Shown: one piece after another, positions 11,190 through 24,300 of the stretch
Position numbering within the stretch: position 1 is the first letter of the stretch
Layout: every line of letters starts with the position of its first letter
Assembly (NCBI GenBank): GCA_029948255.1
Contig: JALIZF010001869.1
Coordinates: forward strand, 744,001-808,000
Length of the DNA stretch: 64,000 nt
From: Telmatactis stephensoni
Taxonomy: Eukaryota > Cnidaria > Anthozoa > Actiniaria > Isophelliidae
Direction of reading: 5' to 3'
The notes under the pieces: generated by a model
The model's database searches: none
What the model saw: the letters and a program-made list of their open reading frames with translations, nothing else
Told to the model about the DNA's origin: nothing
Translations under genes and position numbers: made by a program

Positions 11190-12083
11190 TTATTTCCCTT
11201 CAACACCAAATAAAATGGAAAATATTTCTCCAAGATTATGTTTCTCTAGATATTGATAAAACTGTCCCATATCCATGTGGTAATCTCGTGCTCCTTGAGG
11301 GTCAAATGCCAACTCTTCAAACCCCTTGAAAACCCTTTGCTCTTCGATAGTTCTATTTTTATCTCCGCTTTCACGGTGACGACAAGTAATTTTCTTCCAA
11401 TTTAGCCGCCTCAATTTTGAATAGTATTCCTCAACATCTGCCTCATTGCCTTCGATACAAACTACTCCAGGTTTTCCAGGAAGAGAGAAACCAGTTAAGT
11501 TATAGTCAGATGACCAATCGAGGATTATTTTCCTTTTTGTTTTGCTATAAATGTGATGCATGTACATCCACATTCTGACAAAAGAACCTTCAATTTTGGT
11601 CTTTTCACTTCGTGTTCCAGGGCTGGTTGATTTCTTTGAGCACTTTTCAAAGTATTTTAGTGCATTGTCTTTTAGCCACTGTACAGCAAGGACGATACAG
11701 AGTTCTCCGTTTTCTAGAGTCGAAAGATAGTCTTCCACATCTTTGTTAAGTTCCTTTTGTGCATCTCTGTCTAAACCTTTTGATGATCTCGCAAAAACCT
11801 CTGGTTTAATGGTCGGGTATTCGTGGGGAAGGCTACAGAATGTATCTAAAATGTGTCTCTCATCACGACTAACTTCTGGAGGATCGCATTCAACTTGAAT
11901 GTAAAAACTAATTCTTGGCGGTAAATCCTTAGTTTGACTTGAAATAAAATCTTGAGCATCAGCAATAACTCCTGGATCATCTAGCTTGAACTCTTCTCCC
12001 TCTGGGAACATGGATTGCAGCATTTCTACTTCAGAAAGTTGCAATTCTAAGTTTTCCACGTAAACACTCAAATCATCCGCCAT
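11190..12083 (-). CDS. RWDD2: RWD domain-containing protein 2 (RWDD2A/B-like)
   Basis: One uninterrupted frame of 297 residues on the minus strand, start ATG at 12083. Residues about 10-135 form the RWD domain (ELQLSEVEMLQSMFP at the start, EYPTIKPEVF in the middle), a UBC-like fold used for protein binding and without catalytic Cys. Residues about 155-290 match the RWDD2 C-terminal DUF1115 region: WMYMHHIYS, GFSLPGKPGVVCIEG, and FKGFEELAFDPQG near the end. Human RWDD2A/B are about 290-320 residues, so it is full length. The molecular role of this family is not established. It is intronless here, which suggests either ancestral intron loss or retroposition, but it lacks an obvious poly-A tail. 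It diverges from PIKfyve. An AATAAA-like signal overlaps the stop codon on the minus strand. Confidence 0.95.
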   Translation of the reverse strand: MADDLSVYVENLELQLSEVEMLQSMFPEGEEFKLDDPGVIADAQDFISSQTKDLPPRISFYIQVECDPPEVSRDERHILDTFCSLPHEYPTIKPEVFARSSKGLDRDAQKELNKDVEDYLSTLENGELCIVLAVQWLKDNALKYFEKCSKKSTSPGTRSEKTKIEGSFVRMWMYMHHIYSKTKRKIILDWSSDYNLTGFSLPGKPGVVCIEGNEADVEEYYSKLRRLNWKKITCRHRESGDKNRTIEEQRVFKGFEELAFDPQGARDYHMDMGQFYQYLEKHNLGEIFSILFGVEGK

Positions 12084-12383
12084 CTTGGAATACTAATATT
12101 AGAGGAGGACTGAAACGAGTGCATTTTGATTGGTCTAAAATGATTAAAATGAACCAATCAAAAGTCATTTTAGTCTTTCTAGCACCCAGGCTCTTCTTTT
12201 GTCCAGCGGTCGAAATCACCGGCTCATTAAACGTAGAAAACAAGATTTGGAAGCAAAAGTGTCGAAAGTAATCTAATTTCACCCCAAAAATGTGATTTTT
12301 CTACATTTGACTTCCTGATGGTTGTTCCAAGTTGGTGCTTGTGTCTGTATGATGGAGTTTAAAGCAGATCTACTCTTTGAATC
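12084..12383. promoter_or_regulatory. Putative bidirectional promoter between RWDD2 and PIKfyve
   Basis: Only 300 bases separate the two divergent start codons. There is no clear TATA box in either direction. The plus-strand sequence just before the PIKfyve ATG holds another, out-of-frame ATGATGG at about 12350. The region must contain both 5' UTRs and the core promoter(s) unless untranslated exons lie further away, which cannot be excluded. Confidence 0.45.
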
Positions 12384-15300
12384 ATGCAGAATTCTCCAAA
12401 AGAGCATCGAAAACCACGGGGCATCCCAAGATCTGAGAGTGAGCATCACAGTTTTACTTCATTCAAACCTCTGAGCCCAGAAAAAACTCAAGGAACTTTT
12501 TCCTTCGCGAAATTTTTCCAATGGAAGAGCTCAGATTCTTCCGCACCACAAGGGAGGCCTACCAGCATCAGTTCTAGCCCGTCTAGCCGAGGAACCTCTA
12601 GCCCAAGACTTGGCAGACTGACACCAACACGAGATCAAAACTTAACTCGAAATAAAATCCCACGATCATGGTCATCTCCACGTTTTCAGCGTCGACAAGG
12701 GTCAAATTCTCCTAGTCCTACAATACAAACTAAGCAGATACCACAGGGATATCTGAATTTGAGTGCCTTGTTGAAAAGATTGAGTGTTGTTGCTGAATCA
12801 TCTAAAGGGGACCAAGTAAGAAGTGTTTTTATACATATCATGTACAGTCTATTGTTAATTGTGACTCTTTAGTATAAACTTTCAGATTATTTCTGTCTCC
12901 TAATTCTTTTTAATGAAAGAACCCAACAACAGGCTGAATTAATTTTTGATAAATGACTGCCACTTTGAAATTTGGTGAGCTTACCCCAAGTTGCTACAGC
13001 TGCTCCATCTGAAAATCTAGATAAGGAACATCCTCAGGAACTTAGGGGTATTAATTTTGTGACTTGTTTCTCTTTTCTCATTCCTATACCCCTGGGAATA
13101 TTTGTTTGTTAAATATAGCGCTTAACTTCAGAATACCTGGCCACTTTTTTTGAATAACAGTAGAAGCTTTTGTATTCTTGCATCGTTTTCAAAGAGTTCT
13201 GTTCTAGAATACAATGGTGGACAGGTATTCTGAAGTTACTCCAACTGCACATTTATAAATTTTACTGTAGAACGATAACACTAAAACCGTGAAACAAGTA
13301 CTAACTAAAAAGTGCAAATAGTACTAATGAAACAATAGAAAACAAAGGGTTTTGCTACTATTTGTCTCTATTTAGTTGCTAAGTTATTTCACGGTTTTAG
13401 TGTTATCGCTCTATCAATGTTGTTCAAACAGTTTTTGATTGAAGCTATATCATTGTATTTCAGCTTCCTCAATCTTACTTTAAACAGTACTGGATGCCAG
13501 ATGAAAACTGTAAAGAATGTTATGAATGTGGAGAAAAATTTAATACATTCCGTCGGCGTCATCACTGTAGACTTTGTGGACAGATATTCTGTTATAGATG
13601 CTGTAATATTGAGATTCCTGGAGAAATTATGGGTTACTCTGGTCAGTGAATTTTGTCAAATTGTGTAGAAAACAAATAAATTGAAATGTAATGATAATAC
13701 AGTACAGGGGATTAGTATAGGAAATCGCATGATCTTGAGTACAATTCGGAATTAATAGGTACGAGTAATGTTTTGAAAGTTCTCAAAATAGGACGAGCCT
13801 TTAGGCGAGTCCTATTTGAGATTTTTCAAAACATTACGAGTAACTATTAATTCTGAATTGTACGAGAAGATCGTGCGATTTTTTATTTATAATACACTAT
13901 CGTTGCCATAGGGACTTAATAGGTACTCTACAGAGTACAATTAACGATTTAATTGTACTCCTCTCGTCCAATCAGAATCGAGTAATTTTGTATAGTGTAT
14001 TATAATACATGTAATACACTTTTTGTGTGAGTGTGAAATACACGACTTTCATAATGGCCGTTGCTAATTAGCATAAATAGTGAAAAAGTACTATTTCTTG
14101 AACTGTATCAATTTAAAATTATTAAGATTGTTGATTTTGATAATTTGTGCAATTTCCAAAACAAAACATTAAATCCTTGACAAGATATGGGGATTTAAAA
14201 TTCTGAAAATGCACCAAAACGAGGCTACCAAGGCTTTTGGTCAAAATTACATACAAAACTCTCTATTTTTCACAGCGCATAACTTTTTTGATATTGAACC
14301 AAAAGTGATAAAATTTTCTGAAAATATTTGTCTTGAAGTAATTTCCCACATAGCATTGATAATTTCTTGCACAAGGCCCTCATTTTCTCTACTGGAAAAA
14401 AACTGAATTATGAAAGTGGTCTATGGACCATGCCGCTGTCATCATGTCAGTGCCATAATGTCTATAAAGATATTCAAAATTCCTGCCACAAATCATGTCC
14501 TTTTCACAGTGAAATTTGTTGTATTATTTACCTGTAATTAATATGTTATTTTACAATCAAAGAGAAAAGTGTCACTGATACAAGGACTTGATTGACATTG
14601 ACTTGTTATTCACTTTTAGGTGGTCTCAGGGTTTGCACCTATTGCAACAAGATCTTTCAGACTTATACCCAATCTCCTGACATGATGAGCAACTTAGAGC
14701 AATTACAGGCTGATATACAAGCTGTTACTATGGAAACAGAGTATTCTGTACCACATTCTGCCTCAATGAACACCTTAAGTTTACCAAGAAGTGGAAACCC
14801 TTTTGATGATGATGATAAGTTTTATTCACAACCAGTGCGCAAAACAAGTTCCCATAGTGTTAATAGTGCTGTGTTTGAAAAACTGGATCAGAGAGAAATT
14901 CGTCAAAGTTCCACCATGCAGATCACAAGAAGTCCATTTGATGCCTTTGGGGTGTGTGCAGCAGAAGCAGACATCCTTAAACAGGTACTTTTAAGTAAAA
15001 CACTTGCTACTAACAGATGTCATGTGACTGCATGTGAAGAAGTCCACATATACCATGTTGTGCTGTAAAGCTTCTAGTATGTGTAGCAGCATTTTCTTTG
15101 ATCGACTTGTTTTATTCATGTTAAGCTGAGCTCTCTAACTCATTATGAAACCTCTGCCTTAAGACCATTATTTTGTTTGAGCATTCACTGCAGTCATCAG
15201 ATATGCCATTAGTTCAAATTAAATAAAAAATTGCAGCTGAATAAACGATCACTGATAATTAAATTTTGTAATATGGTGAAATGTTTTCTATCAAATGTCC

Positions 15301-18300
15301 AACCAGCCAAATTATTTTGCAGTCAAATCAGCATATTATATTTGACATTTGTGGAATAATCAGCACTTGCTTTGTCCTTCCCTATATTGCAGTTTGATGT
15401 ACAACTTTTTTCCAATTTTTCAGGGATCTCTACGCGATATGTGGCATGCAATCATGTCCTCAAGGTCAGGACTAGAGTTACAGAGCCACAGATTTAGACT
15501 GAAAACATACCAGAATTGTATGGTTGCAAGTGATCTGGTTGACTGGCTCATTAACCATGAAAAGGCATTAACAAGGTAAGACACTTTTTTGCTATCATAA
15601 TGATAGCTTTCATGATTTTCCAGTGTAACAACAATTCTAATTTTTTACATCTACATGTAGAAGTGCTGTCTATGTATGTACACCTCTAAATTAATTTTAT
15701 AGATGCATCCATAGTGCAGACAGATCTTTAGGTCCTGGCAAAATTTCCATATATACTTTATATTTAAGATATTATACTTTATCTTAGTCAAAACACTTGG
15801 CTCCAGATGGCAAAATGAATAATACATTGGTGGGTACCTAGCATGGGACTACATGTCCCATTGTACCTGTCGTTTGGTATGCATCATTGATTTCTTTCTA
15901 TTTTATAGGTAATCCTATTTATTTATTTATTTATCCATTGTAATTTACAATGTATATTCATTAAATTTGTTAAAAAATGTAAATTCTACCTACATATTTT
16001 GGACAGTGTCTGTCCTTTATGGACATCTTATCAGACAAGTATTTTTTCTAATTGTAAAACATTGATAAAAGAATTAAAGCAAGGTTGTCCATGTTAGAGA
16101 AGTTCAACTGTATTGATTTATCATCATGCAAGCATTGAAATTTTATCATGAATATTTATAAATAATTTACATGAATGTAGCTTGAAAGATTGTGATGTCT
16201 GTGTTTGATGCAGATCTCAAGCAGTGGTTATTGGACAAGCCTTATTGGAGTCTGGTTGGCTTGAACCTGTACCACAGACAAGATATATAGCAGAATTTAA
16301 TGATGAGTATGCTCTCTACCAACCTGGACCTGTAAGTATCACAAATTATTAAATAATCAGTCTGTGATATACAAGACAGCTGGCTGTATGGCATAATATT
16401 TTAAAAACTCAGTGCATGGCCAGAATGAAATAAAGTAAAAAAGCCTTTAGTAAATAAAGAATAAAAATAAAAATATTAAAAATTTCTGTGGCCTCTGCAT
16501 TGCAACCTTGTTACATGTTCAAAAGCTTTAGTCATATTGCAGAGGTGATACAATTAATTCTGTACATCCAAAATAGGTATTCATGTACCTTTTACTTGTA
16601 CATTGTATTTTTAACAATGTTCTAATATAAGCAGATATTATATAATGGATATATGCATACATACATTTATGTATATACCACAGAGGCTGGGAAAATACTG
16701 GAAAACTATTGATTAATTGAAAAAGATGGCATTAATTTTCTCTTCATTGAGATGGATTTTAACCAGCTATGTTTGCCTCCAAGAAATCCTGGCTATGCCA
16801 CTGATGAGTATATGTTTTGTTCACTCATCATGATATTTCATCTCATAGGCAGCAATTAAAGACCAGGCAGGCAACCCACGTCAGTCATTACTTCGCTCAG
16901 AAAACAGCCCTGAAGGTGAATCATCTGATGATGATGACAAGGATGATGATGATGAGAATGATGATGACATATCAGCACCACAGTGGTTTAGACAGTTGCA
17001 GGGTTATGAAAGTGGTGAAGATCTAGATCACCAGGAATCTGTCGAGGTACAGCATCTACATGTACATTGCCTAATGCCAATATTATTGCTGCGAGCGAAG
17101 CGAGTAGCCTCCTATTTGGAACACAGTGTAATCTGTGGATGTCACTAGACGAACATGCGATACATACGATCAGCGGTTCAAGTCCATACCGTATCGAGAG
17201 TCGATTCAAGGATGTCACTAGACGAACACGCGATACATACGATCAGCGATTCACATCTTTTCCTAAATAAACTAGCTTATTAAAATCAGTTAGTTTTATA
17301 ATCATTGCCAACGCTAGCCGTTTGAGATTGTTTGAAAAATTGCTTTACTCAAAGTGCTAAATATTTTGAACTGTGTGTGTCCGACACTGATCCTTGTAGT
17401 TCAATATTGAAGGTCAACTAGCAGTGTTCGTCACACAACGCACAGGAGATAGACAAGAAACATTTGATATATCAGAGAAAGCGGTGTACTTTCGTAAGTT
17501 TTAGGGGAACAGTTCTGCTAACGTGGATACACCAGCTGTTTTCTGCTCGCAGCACTTCACTTTCTATTAGAAATAGCTAGTATTAACAATACTTGTCTTG
17601 TTATATCTTGGCTGACAGACAAGACAAATTAGAGATTTAAAGCATCACCCACATGGAAAATGGCAGACAGATGACATGACTTGCTTTATTCATGACTAGT
17701 TTTTAGCAGGGTCCCCTATACCCCTTTGCAAAATGAAAACAGGCAAAAATATTTCATCTTTTCATGTGTCAGGGATAATTCAAAAATCTCTTTCACGTTC
17801 ACAAAAAAAGAAAATCAAAAGTTCCTTTCATGTGGATGAAAAAAGATTTTAGACCTTAAACCACATTTCATGTCAAAATAACTCAGCCATTCACATTTCA
17901 CACAAAAGGTATAGGGGAATTTAGCATTTGGCACTCAAACAAGAGAGTGATTTTCATTCATGTTGATTCACCCTTGCATAAAACAGAAATGCCTGACGTG
18001 TAAAAAGCCAGTCAGGTGATCATGTTTGACGTCTCTGCTTGATGTCATTATGGTTGTTATTTTTGTATTGTAGGCTGACCCTGCAACTCCTGCCAGCATA
18101 TTGAATGTACCAAAACTGAACAGAATATCAAGTAAGATTATTTAATTTTTTGACCTGTAATTCCAATCACATTAAGTGACTTCATTCATTTATCTTTCCA
18201 GGTGCAAAGTTGCTTGACCTTGATGTTCCTATTGGTACAGCTGAGGATAAAGACAGTGAATTGTCGCTTAAAGTAAACCTTGACCACTTTGGGGAGGTAT

Positions 18301-21300
18301 GTCGAGACTTGGTGAATTATAGACTAACTTATCGAGTTACTAATTTTCACAAATTTTGGAGAAGAAAACATTGGAGAAGAATAAGGCTTATGATTTAGCA
18401 GAAAATTAAATTGGTGAATTCATAATTGAATATGAATAATAGCAGAGCTCTGTATACCTAGAAAATTAACAAAGGGAAAAACAAAACTTTGTCACACTAC
18501 ATACCTGCTAAAATGTTTCAACACACAAATGTTTTGACAACACGCTCACTCACAACCACTTACACCTTGGGCGTGCCTAAAAAACAAGGGAGGGAAAAGT
18601 GCTAGTAATTTTCCAGTCCTGATTGGAATATGAGTAAACAAAAAAAATGGGCCAGGATTGTTCATAATTCCAACTCTAGAAAAAATCAACTTATGCCACT
18701 GAGAGCTCCACCTATAGTCTTGACTATAATTATATACTTTATATTCTCAGGGAAGTGAAAACAACAAAGGACAAGGTCCAGTAAATCAAGGTCCAACGTT
18801 AGCTCTAACAACAGACGTCCCGCCACCCCCCTTAGAACACTATGTTTACAATGAGGGTTACCCAATATCGTCATTGAGGTCATCAAACTCTAGAAAGACC
18901 TCCGAACCTGCTGTACAAGTACTTGCTAATAGTGCCGAGGAAGTATTTAAAGGTGCTATTATGGCTAAACGTATTGGAGTCAACAGACCTAAACTTGCAG
19001 ATACATCAAACTTGAGAGACGATAATGATGAGAGATTAGCCATGGAAAGGATATGGTGAGTGGATTTTGTTGCTGTGGAGTCTTTCACATCAAAAGTCAA
19101 CATTCAAAAGTTTTGCCCCAAAAAGTTCTTGATGCTGACTGGTAAACGTATAAGTTTGCAGTTAGTTTTCTTGACTAGGAAAGTTTCTGAATGATAAGCA
19201 CTTTTACAGCACTTACCAGTCTACTACCCGCATCTTGAACAGCCAATATCAGGGACACAGGATAACCGATAGTAATTAACTGAAAACGTTTTTTGGCCAT
19301 ATGGGGAATGGGTTTGTGTTCGAAATTGCGACTAATTAACCTATTAAAATCGCCGGATAACGGCCATTATTGCATGCTGATAAGCCAGGGAGGCTCAAGA
19401 GTTTCGTACAGAGCGTGAAGTGTGAAATATTTAAATACTGTTTACATTGTACTTCAGTGAGGCTCGTTACCTTCACATGGTTCATCTTGTTGAGCAACTT
19501 TTAGAAGATGCTGGTTTATCACTGGACTGGAAAGATGTCATTATGCCATTAGTGGATGAGATAAGCGAAAAGGTACGAGAAATCAATCATGATCAGTATG
19601 GTGAAATTTCCTTCCCTTCCCTTCCCTTCCCTTCCCTTCCCTTCCCTTCCCTTCCTCCCTCCCTCCTTTTTCATTCAACCACCCGTTCATTTTCTCTCTT
19701 TTTCTGTAAAGGTTTCTCCTGATGTGCGGAATGATGACGACATGGACATCAGACAGTACGTCAAGTTTAAAAAGATTCCAGGGGGAAGCAAGAACGACTG
19801 TCAGGTTATCTGGGGAGTTGGATTTACCAAGAATATCTCCAACAAAAAGATGTGCAGCTTTTTCAATAATCCCAGAATTTTGGTTCTTTGCTGTGCCATT
19901 GATTATCAGGTACATGTATTGTCGTACAACATGAAAACTAAGCTGAGACCACATATAAAATATATCAAGAACAAATAATAGCCCACTTTCGATATTCTGG
20001 CTGAGTGATCACGCACAAAGCAATTCAAGACGAGGCTCCGGGGAATCAATGGAGCACCCTGATGTATTCTTCCACGTATGTAGTAAAGACGATGTAAATC
20101 TAAATAATTTTCCCTTTTCCTTCAGCGTAAAGAAAACAGACTTGCTTCACTAGATTCTCTTGTGTTACAAGAACATGAATTCCTAAAGAACTTCGTTGCC
20201 CGAGTAGCAGCACTGAGACCCAATGTGTTGATAGTGGAGAAGACCGTTTCTCGTCTGGCTCAAGACATGTTACTGGGACATGGAATTACGCTAGCTCTTA
20301 ACGTTAAACCGGTAAATAGATTTTGAATAGAAACGTAGACTGTACAATAGTTCTGTTACTGTCCGTTACTCGAATTGTAATGTTCTGTAGCGTACCGTAT
20401 CGGGTACGGTACCATCAAGAGAATGCGTATCATAAGTGGAGCCTAAACCGTATCGTAGCCGTGTCGAAATTATTGCCTAGGGCTGATTGTGTATGAGTGT
20501 TAAACGGACCGTACCGTGCCGTGACCGTGTCAGTGCCGTGTTGTCTATAAAAACATTCAAAATTTCTGCCGTAACCGTGTCGTACCCGTGCGGTACCGTT
20601 TTCACAGTCATACGAAATCTACTCTAACCCGCGTACCTTAGAGTGGTTTTCGTATGAGTGGGAACACTGTACGGTTACGATACGATACGATACGGCATGA
20701 ATTTCGAATGTTTTTAAAGACATTACGGCACTGACACGGTCACGGTACGGCGCAGTAAGTTTCCCACTCATACGAAAACGATTCTAGTAGTAACGATAAC
20801 CGTGAACGTATCATAACTGAACCGCAACTTCATCGTATAGCCGTATTGAAACTGTAGCCATAGTTCTCGTATCTAAACGTAACTACTTAATTACCTTACC
20901 GTACGTAAATGTACCGTTGCCTTATTGCCAACAGGAAGTTATTGAGCGTGTGGCAAGATGTACTAAGGCTGTGGTGTTGAGGTCCATGGAACAGCTGAGT
21001 CGTCCTCAACTAGGGACTTGTAATAGTTTTAGAGTACAGAAATATCTGCTAAAGGTACTGAACTTAAATTTAGATTCACATCGTTCAGTTTGCAGACAAA
21101 AAATATGCCACTCTTTCCATCAGTATACACCGTTTCAACTTTATTTTAAATCATTTTCTCCTCTTTAGATATCACTCAGAAGTATAGCTTGGGCTCCCTG
21201 TGCGTATACAACAATTGTGCGCGCGTTGTTTCTCTTAATGTCCAATCTTCACAGTACACTTTCTATTGATGTAAATTTGTTTTGTGTACATGTTGTGTAC

Positions 21301-24300
21301 ATGTCCTTATATTGCTCTCGATTTTTACAGAATGGCGAGGCTAAAACGTTAATGTTTTTTGATGGCTGTCCTCCAGAGCTTGGCTGTACTGTTACACTAC
21401 GCGGCGGCAATGGTCTTGTCCTTGCTAAGGTCAAAAAGATCGTTCAATTCTTAACCTTCGTTGCACACAGTCAAAAATTGGAAACCTCTTTTTTAATGGA
21501 CGAGTTTGCTCTCCCTGAAGATCCCTCGCAGTACTTCGATAGATTGGAAAATTCAAATACTACTGTAGACGCGAATGTCAAGGAAACCGAGGCTGAAGAG
21601 AATATTGGCGGTTTCGAACAAGAAAATTTTGATACCGCTAAAGTTTTTCAAAGAACGCTTGATCGAACAGTGTTGTCTTGCTCACCATATGTTCAGTACC
21701 CGCTCCCATATCTCCTTACTCAAGAAGGTTCGAAGTGCGCAATTCGAGCTCGTCTCCCTAAGGATATCTATTGGTCTGAAAGGTTAAGAACTAAGAGAAG
21801 AAACGCCCACCTCACTGAGGAAGAGCTTGACGAATTTGAGCCCCCTTTATCTAAACGAACAGCTAATAAGAGTGTCGAAATTTTACCATCTCATCCACTA
21901 GTTTGGTCAAACGTAGTTGTTGATGTTCATGATCAGTTTCTTCAAGGCGTCGTTGCTGACTTTAGATCCCAAGGTGGACGTATACGATTAAAACGCGCTG
22001 CAACGTCAGACGGCGAACGAAGAAAGTCTAAATGGCTTCTGTTAGACATGGAGAATTCTGAGAAGATCACAGTGACTGATAGTGGTGGTGAGAGAAAAGC
22101 TTCTGGTAGTATATTTGCAGACAAAACCCCAAGGAATAGGAATCAGTCACAAGTTTTGCCTGCTTCGCCTGTGCACTTTAACAAACAGGTATACCAACAA
22201 ATCGATACTGTCTTGCGCTCAGTGTTGCAGAGGAAGTTACATACTTAATCCGGGCCCTCTTTATTGTACTTAACCCGATTCTTCTGCTCTACACTTCAGC
22301 AATACTATGCCCCGTACAATTTTTGAATTTCATCATAATTTAACGATTTTATATTTTTATGGATGTAGACTGACTGCCTCGATCCAGTCCATCACCAACG
22401 TATAGCTGTGTTATTCAGTAGTTACTCGAGTGAATCTAACAACTCACCTCGTCCATGCATTAGTCCCTGGTAAGTTTACAACTTGTACTACATTACATGA
22501 CGTCAGGTAACAACGGTCACGTGCCTGTGATATGCCTTTGCGCCATTTTGAATTATATAGTTTTTGAGCAATTTTAGCTTGGGCCAAAAAATTGGGTTTC
22601 GTTTTCCGGTATTACTGTCTGTAGAATAAGTTCTTATTTATGCAGTCGATAAAATGACTGCTGTTACCTAGTACATTTATCAAATGGATAAAGATCAGTC
22701 ATCGAAGGTCTGATATATGCGATGAGATTGCATTGTTTCCCCGGCCTTTAGACGTTTAAATTGAGTTGCAATTTTGTTTACTTCGTCAGGGCCGTCTTTA
22801 TGGAGTTTTATGGGAGGAACGACATCACTCTTGGTGGATTTCTAGAAAGATACTGCTTTAGGTAAATAATTTTACAATCTTGTATTTCTTCTCTACGTCT
22901 GGATTTCTTATCTAAAAAGGGACACAGTCAGTATCTTGTTTTGCCGACGTTCATGATTCAAATTCGGCACCACTGTGATGGGCTATGTACATGCATGGTG
23001 ATGTAGACTGTCGCTAAAGCACACGTATATAAAGTCAAAATAAAGACACCTGGGGTGCTTACTCTTTAACCGGTAAATGGAAAAACAAATTGCATGTGTC
23101 ATTTCGATAAGAAAGTTCTGGAAAACGTGGTCTTCCGATTGAGGTAATCCACTTTTCCCGCTCTTTTCAGTTCTTCCGGTGGAAACGCACCATTTGTCGG
23201 AAGTCAAGTTTCCCCGCTCTTTTTTTACTTTCAGCAAACGAATTTCCAGCGGATGGTTTAGTTTAAATGATAAGCACCCCTGGCATCTTAGACAACCAAC
23301 ATCTATAAACATTAATTGTGATTGCCATCACTGTAAAAATATACCCCTTTGAAACACCCCTACCCTTCACTGCCTCAACACCCCTACCCTACTTTTCCTC
23401 TTAGTAAGATCTTTGTAGTTCTTATCACCATACTGATTGGGTTTTGTTCTCTAGACCTTCGTATGTCTGTCCAAACCCCAACTGTGATGTCCCAATGGTT
23501 GATCACGTGAGATATTTTGCTCATGGTAATGGGTCAGTGTATATCAACATGAAGAACCTGGAATCTCCCATCCCTGGCTTTCATCATACTATATTGACAT
23601 GGAGCTGGTGTAAAGAATGTAAACAGGTTAGTATGGGTTCGGGGCGGGATCACATTAGGCTCATGTTTGTTGTACGACAGTTGACTGTCTGAGTATAAGT
23701 CTATTGTCGCATCTGGGACATAAAAACATATGCATAAGAATAAGCACAAGCAAAATCACAGCAAGAACATGACAACAACAACAACAACAACATACAACAA
23801 CAACAACAACAAATACAAACAACATGCCTATGCGATGATTACCGCAAAATTATTGTACTTTTAGCTAAGTATTCGATTTAACAGTCTTAACGCAAATGCA
23901 ACATGCACCTTTTCCTCTCACTCTGTTGTCTAGGTAACGCCTATTGTACCGCTGTCCGCTGATGCGTGGGCCCTCTCGTTTGCCAAGTACATTGAGCTTC
24001 GTTTCTATGCTGACAAGTACTCAAGAAGAGCTAGCATTGAGCCTTGTGGACACTCGTTGCATAGAGAACACTTTCAGTATTTTGCATTTGCGAACATGGT
24101 TGCCTCATTCAAGTAAGAATTACATTTGTTCGTCCTTATAATTACAGACCTTTGCTACTTTGCCGTTTTTGACTAAAGCCTAAAACATACGATTACGCAG
24201 TATAATTATACCGTGTCCTTCACTTTAACTGTTGCGCGCAACATTGCGTGCAAAATATTGTTGATGGTTGCGGCTGTGTATTACAAATTTGATGTTGATC

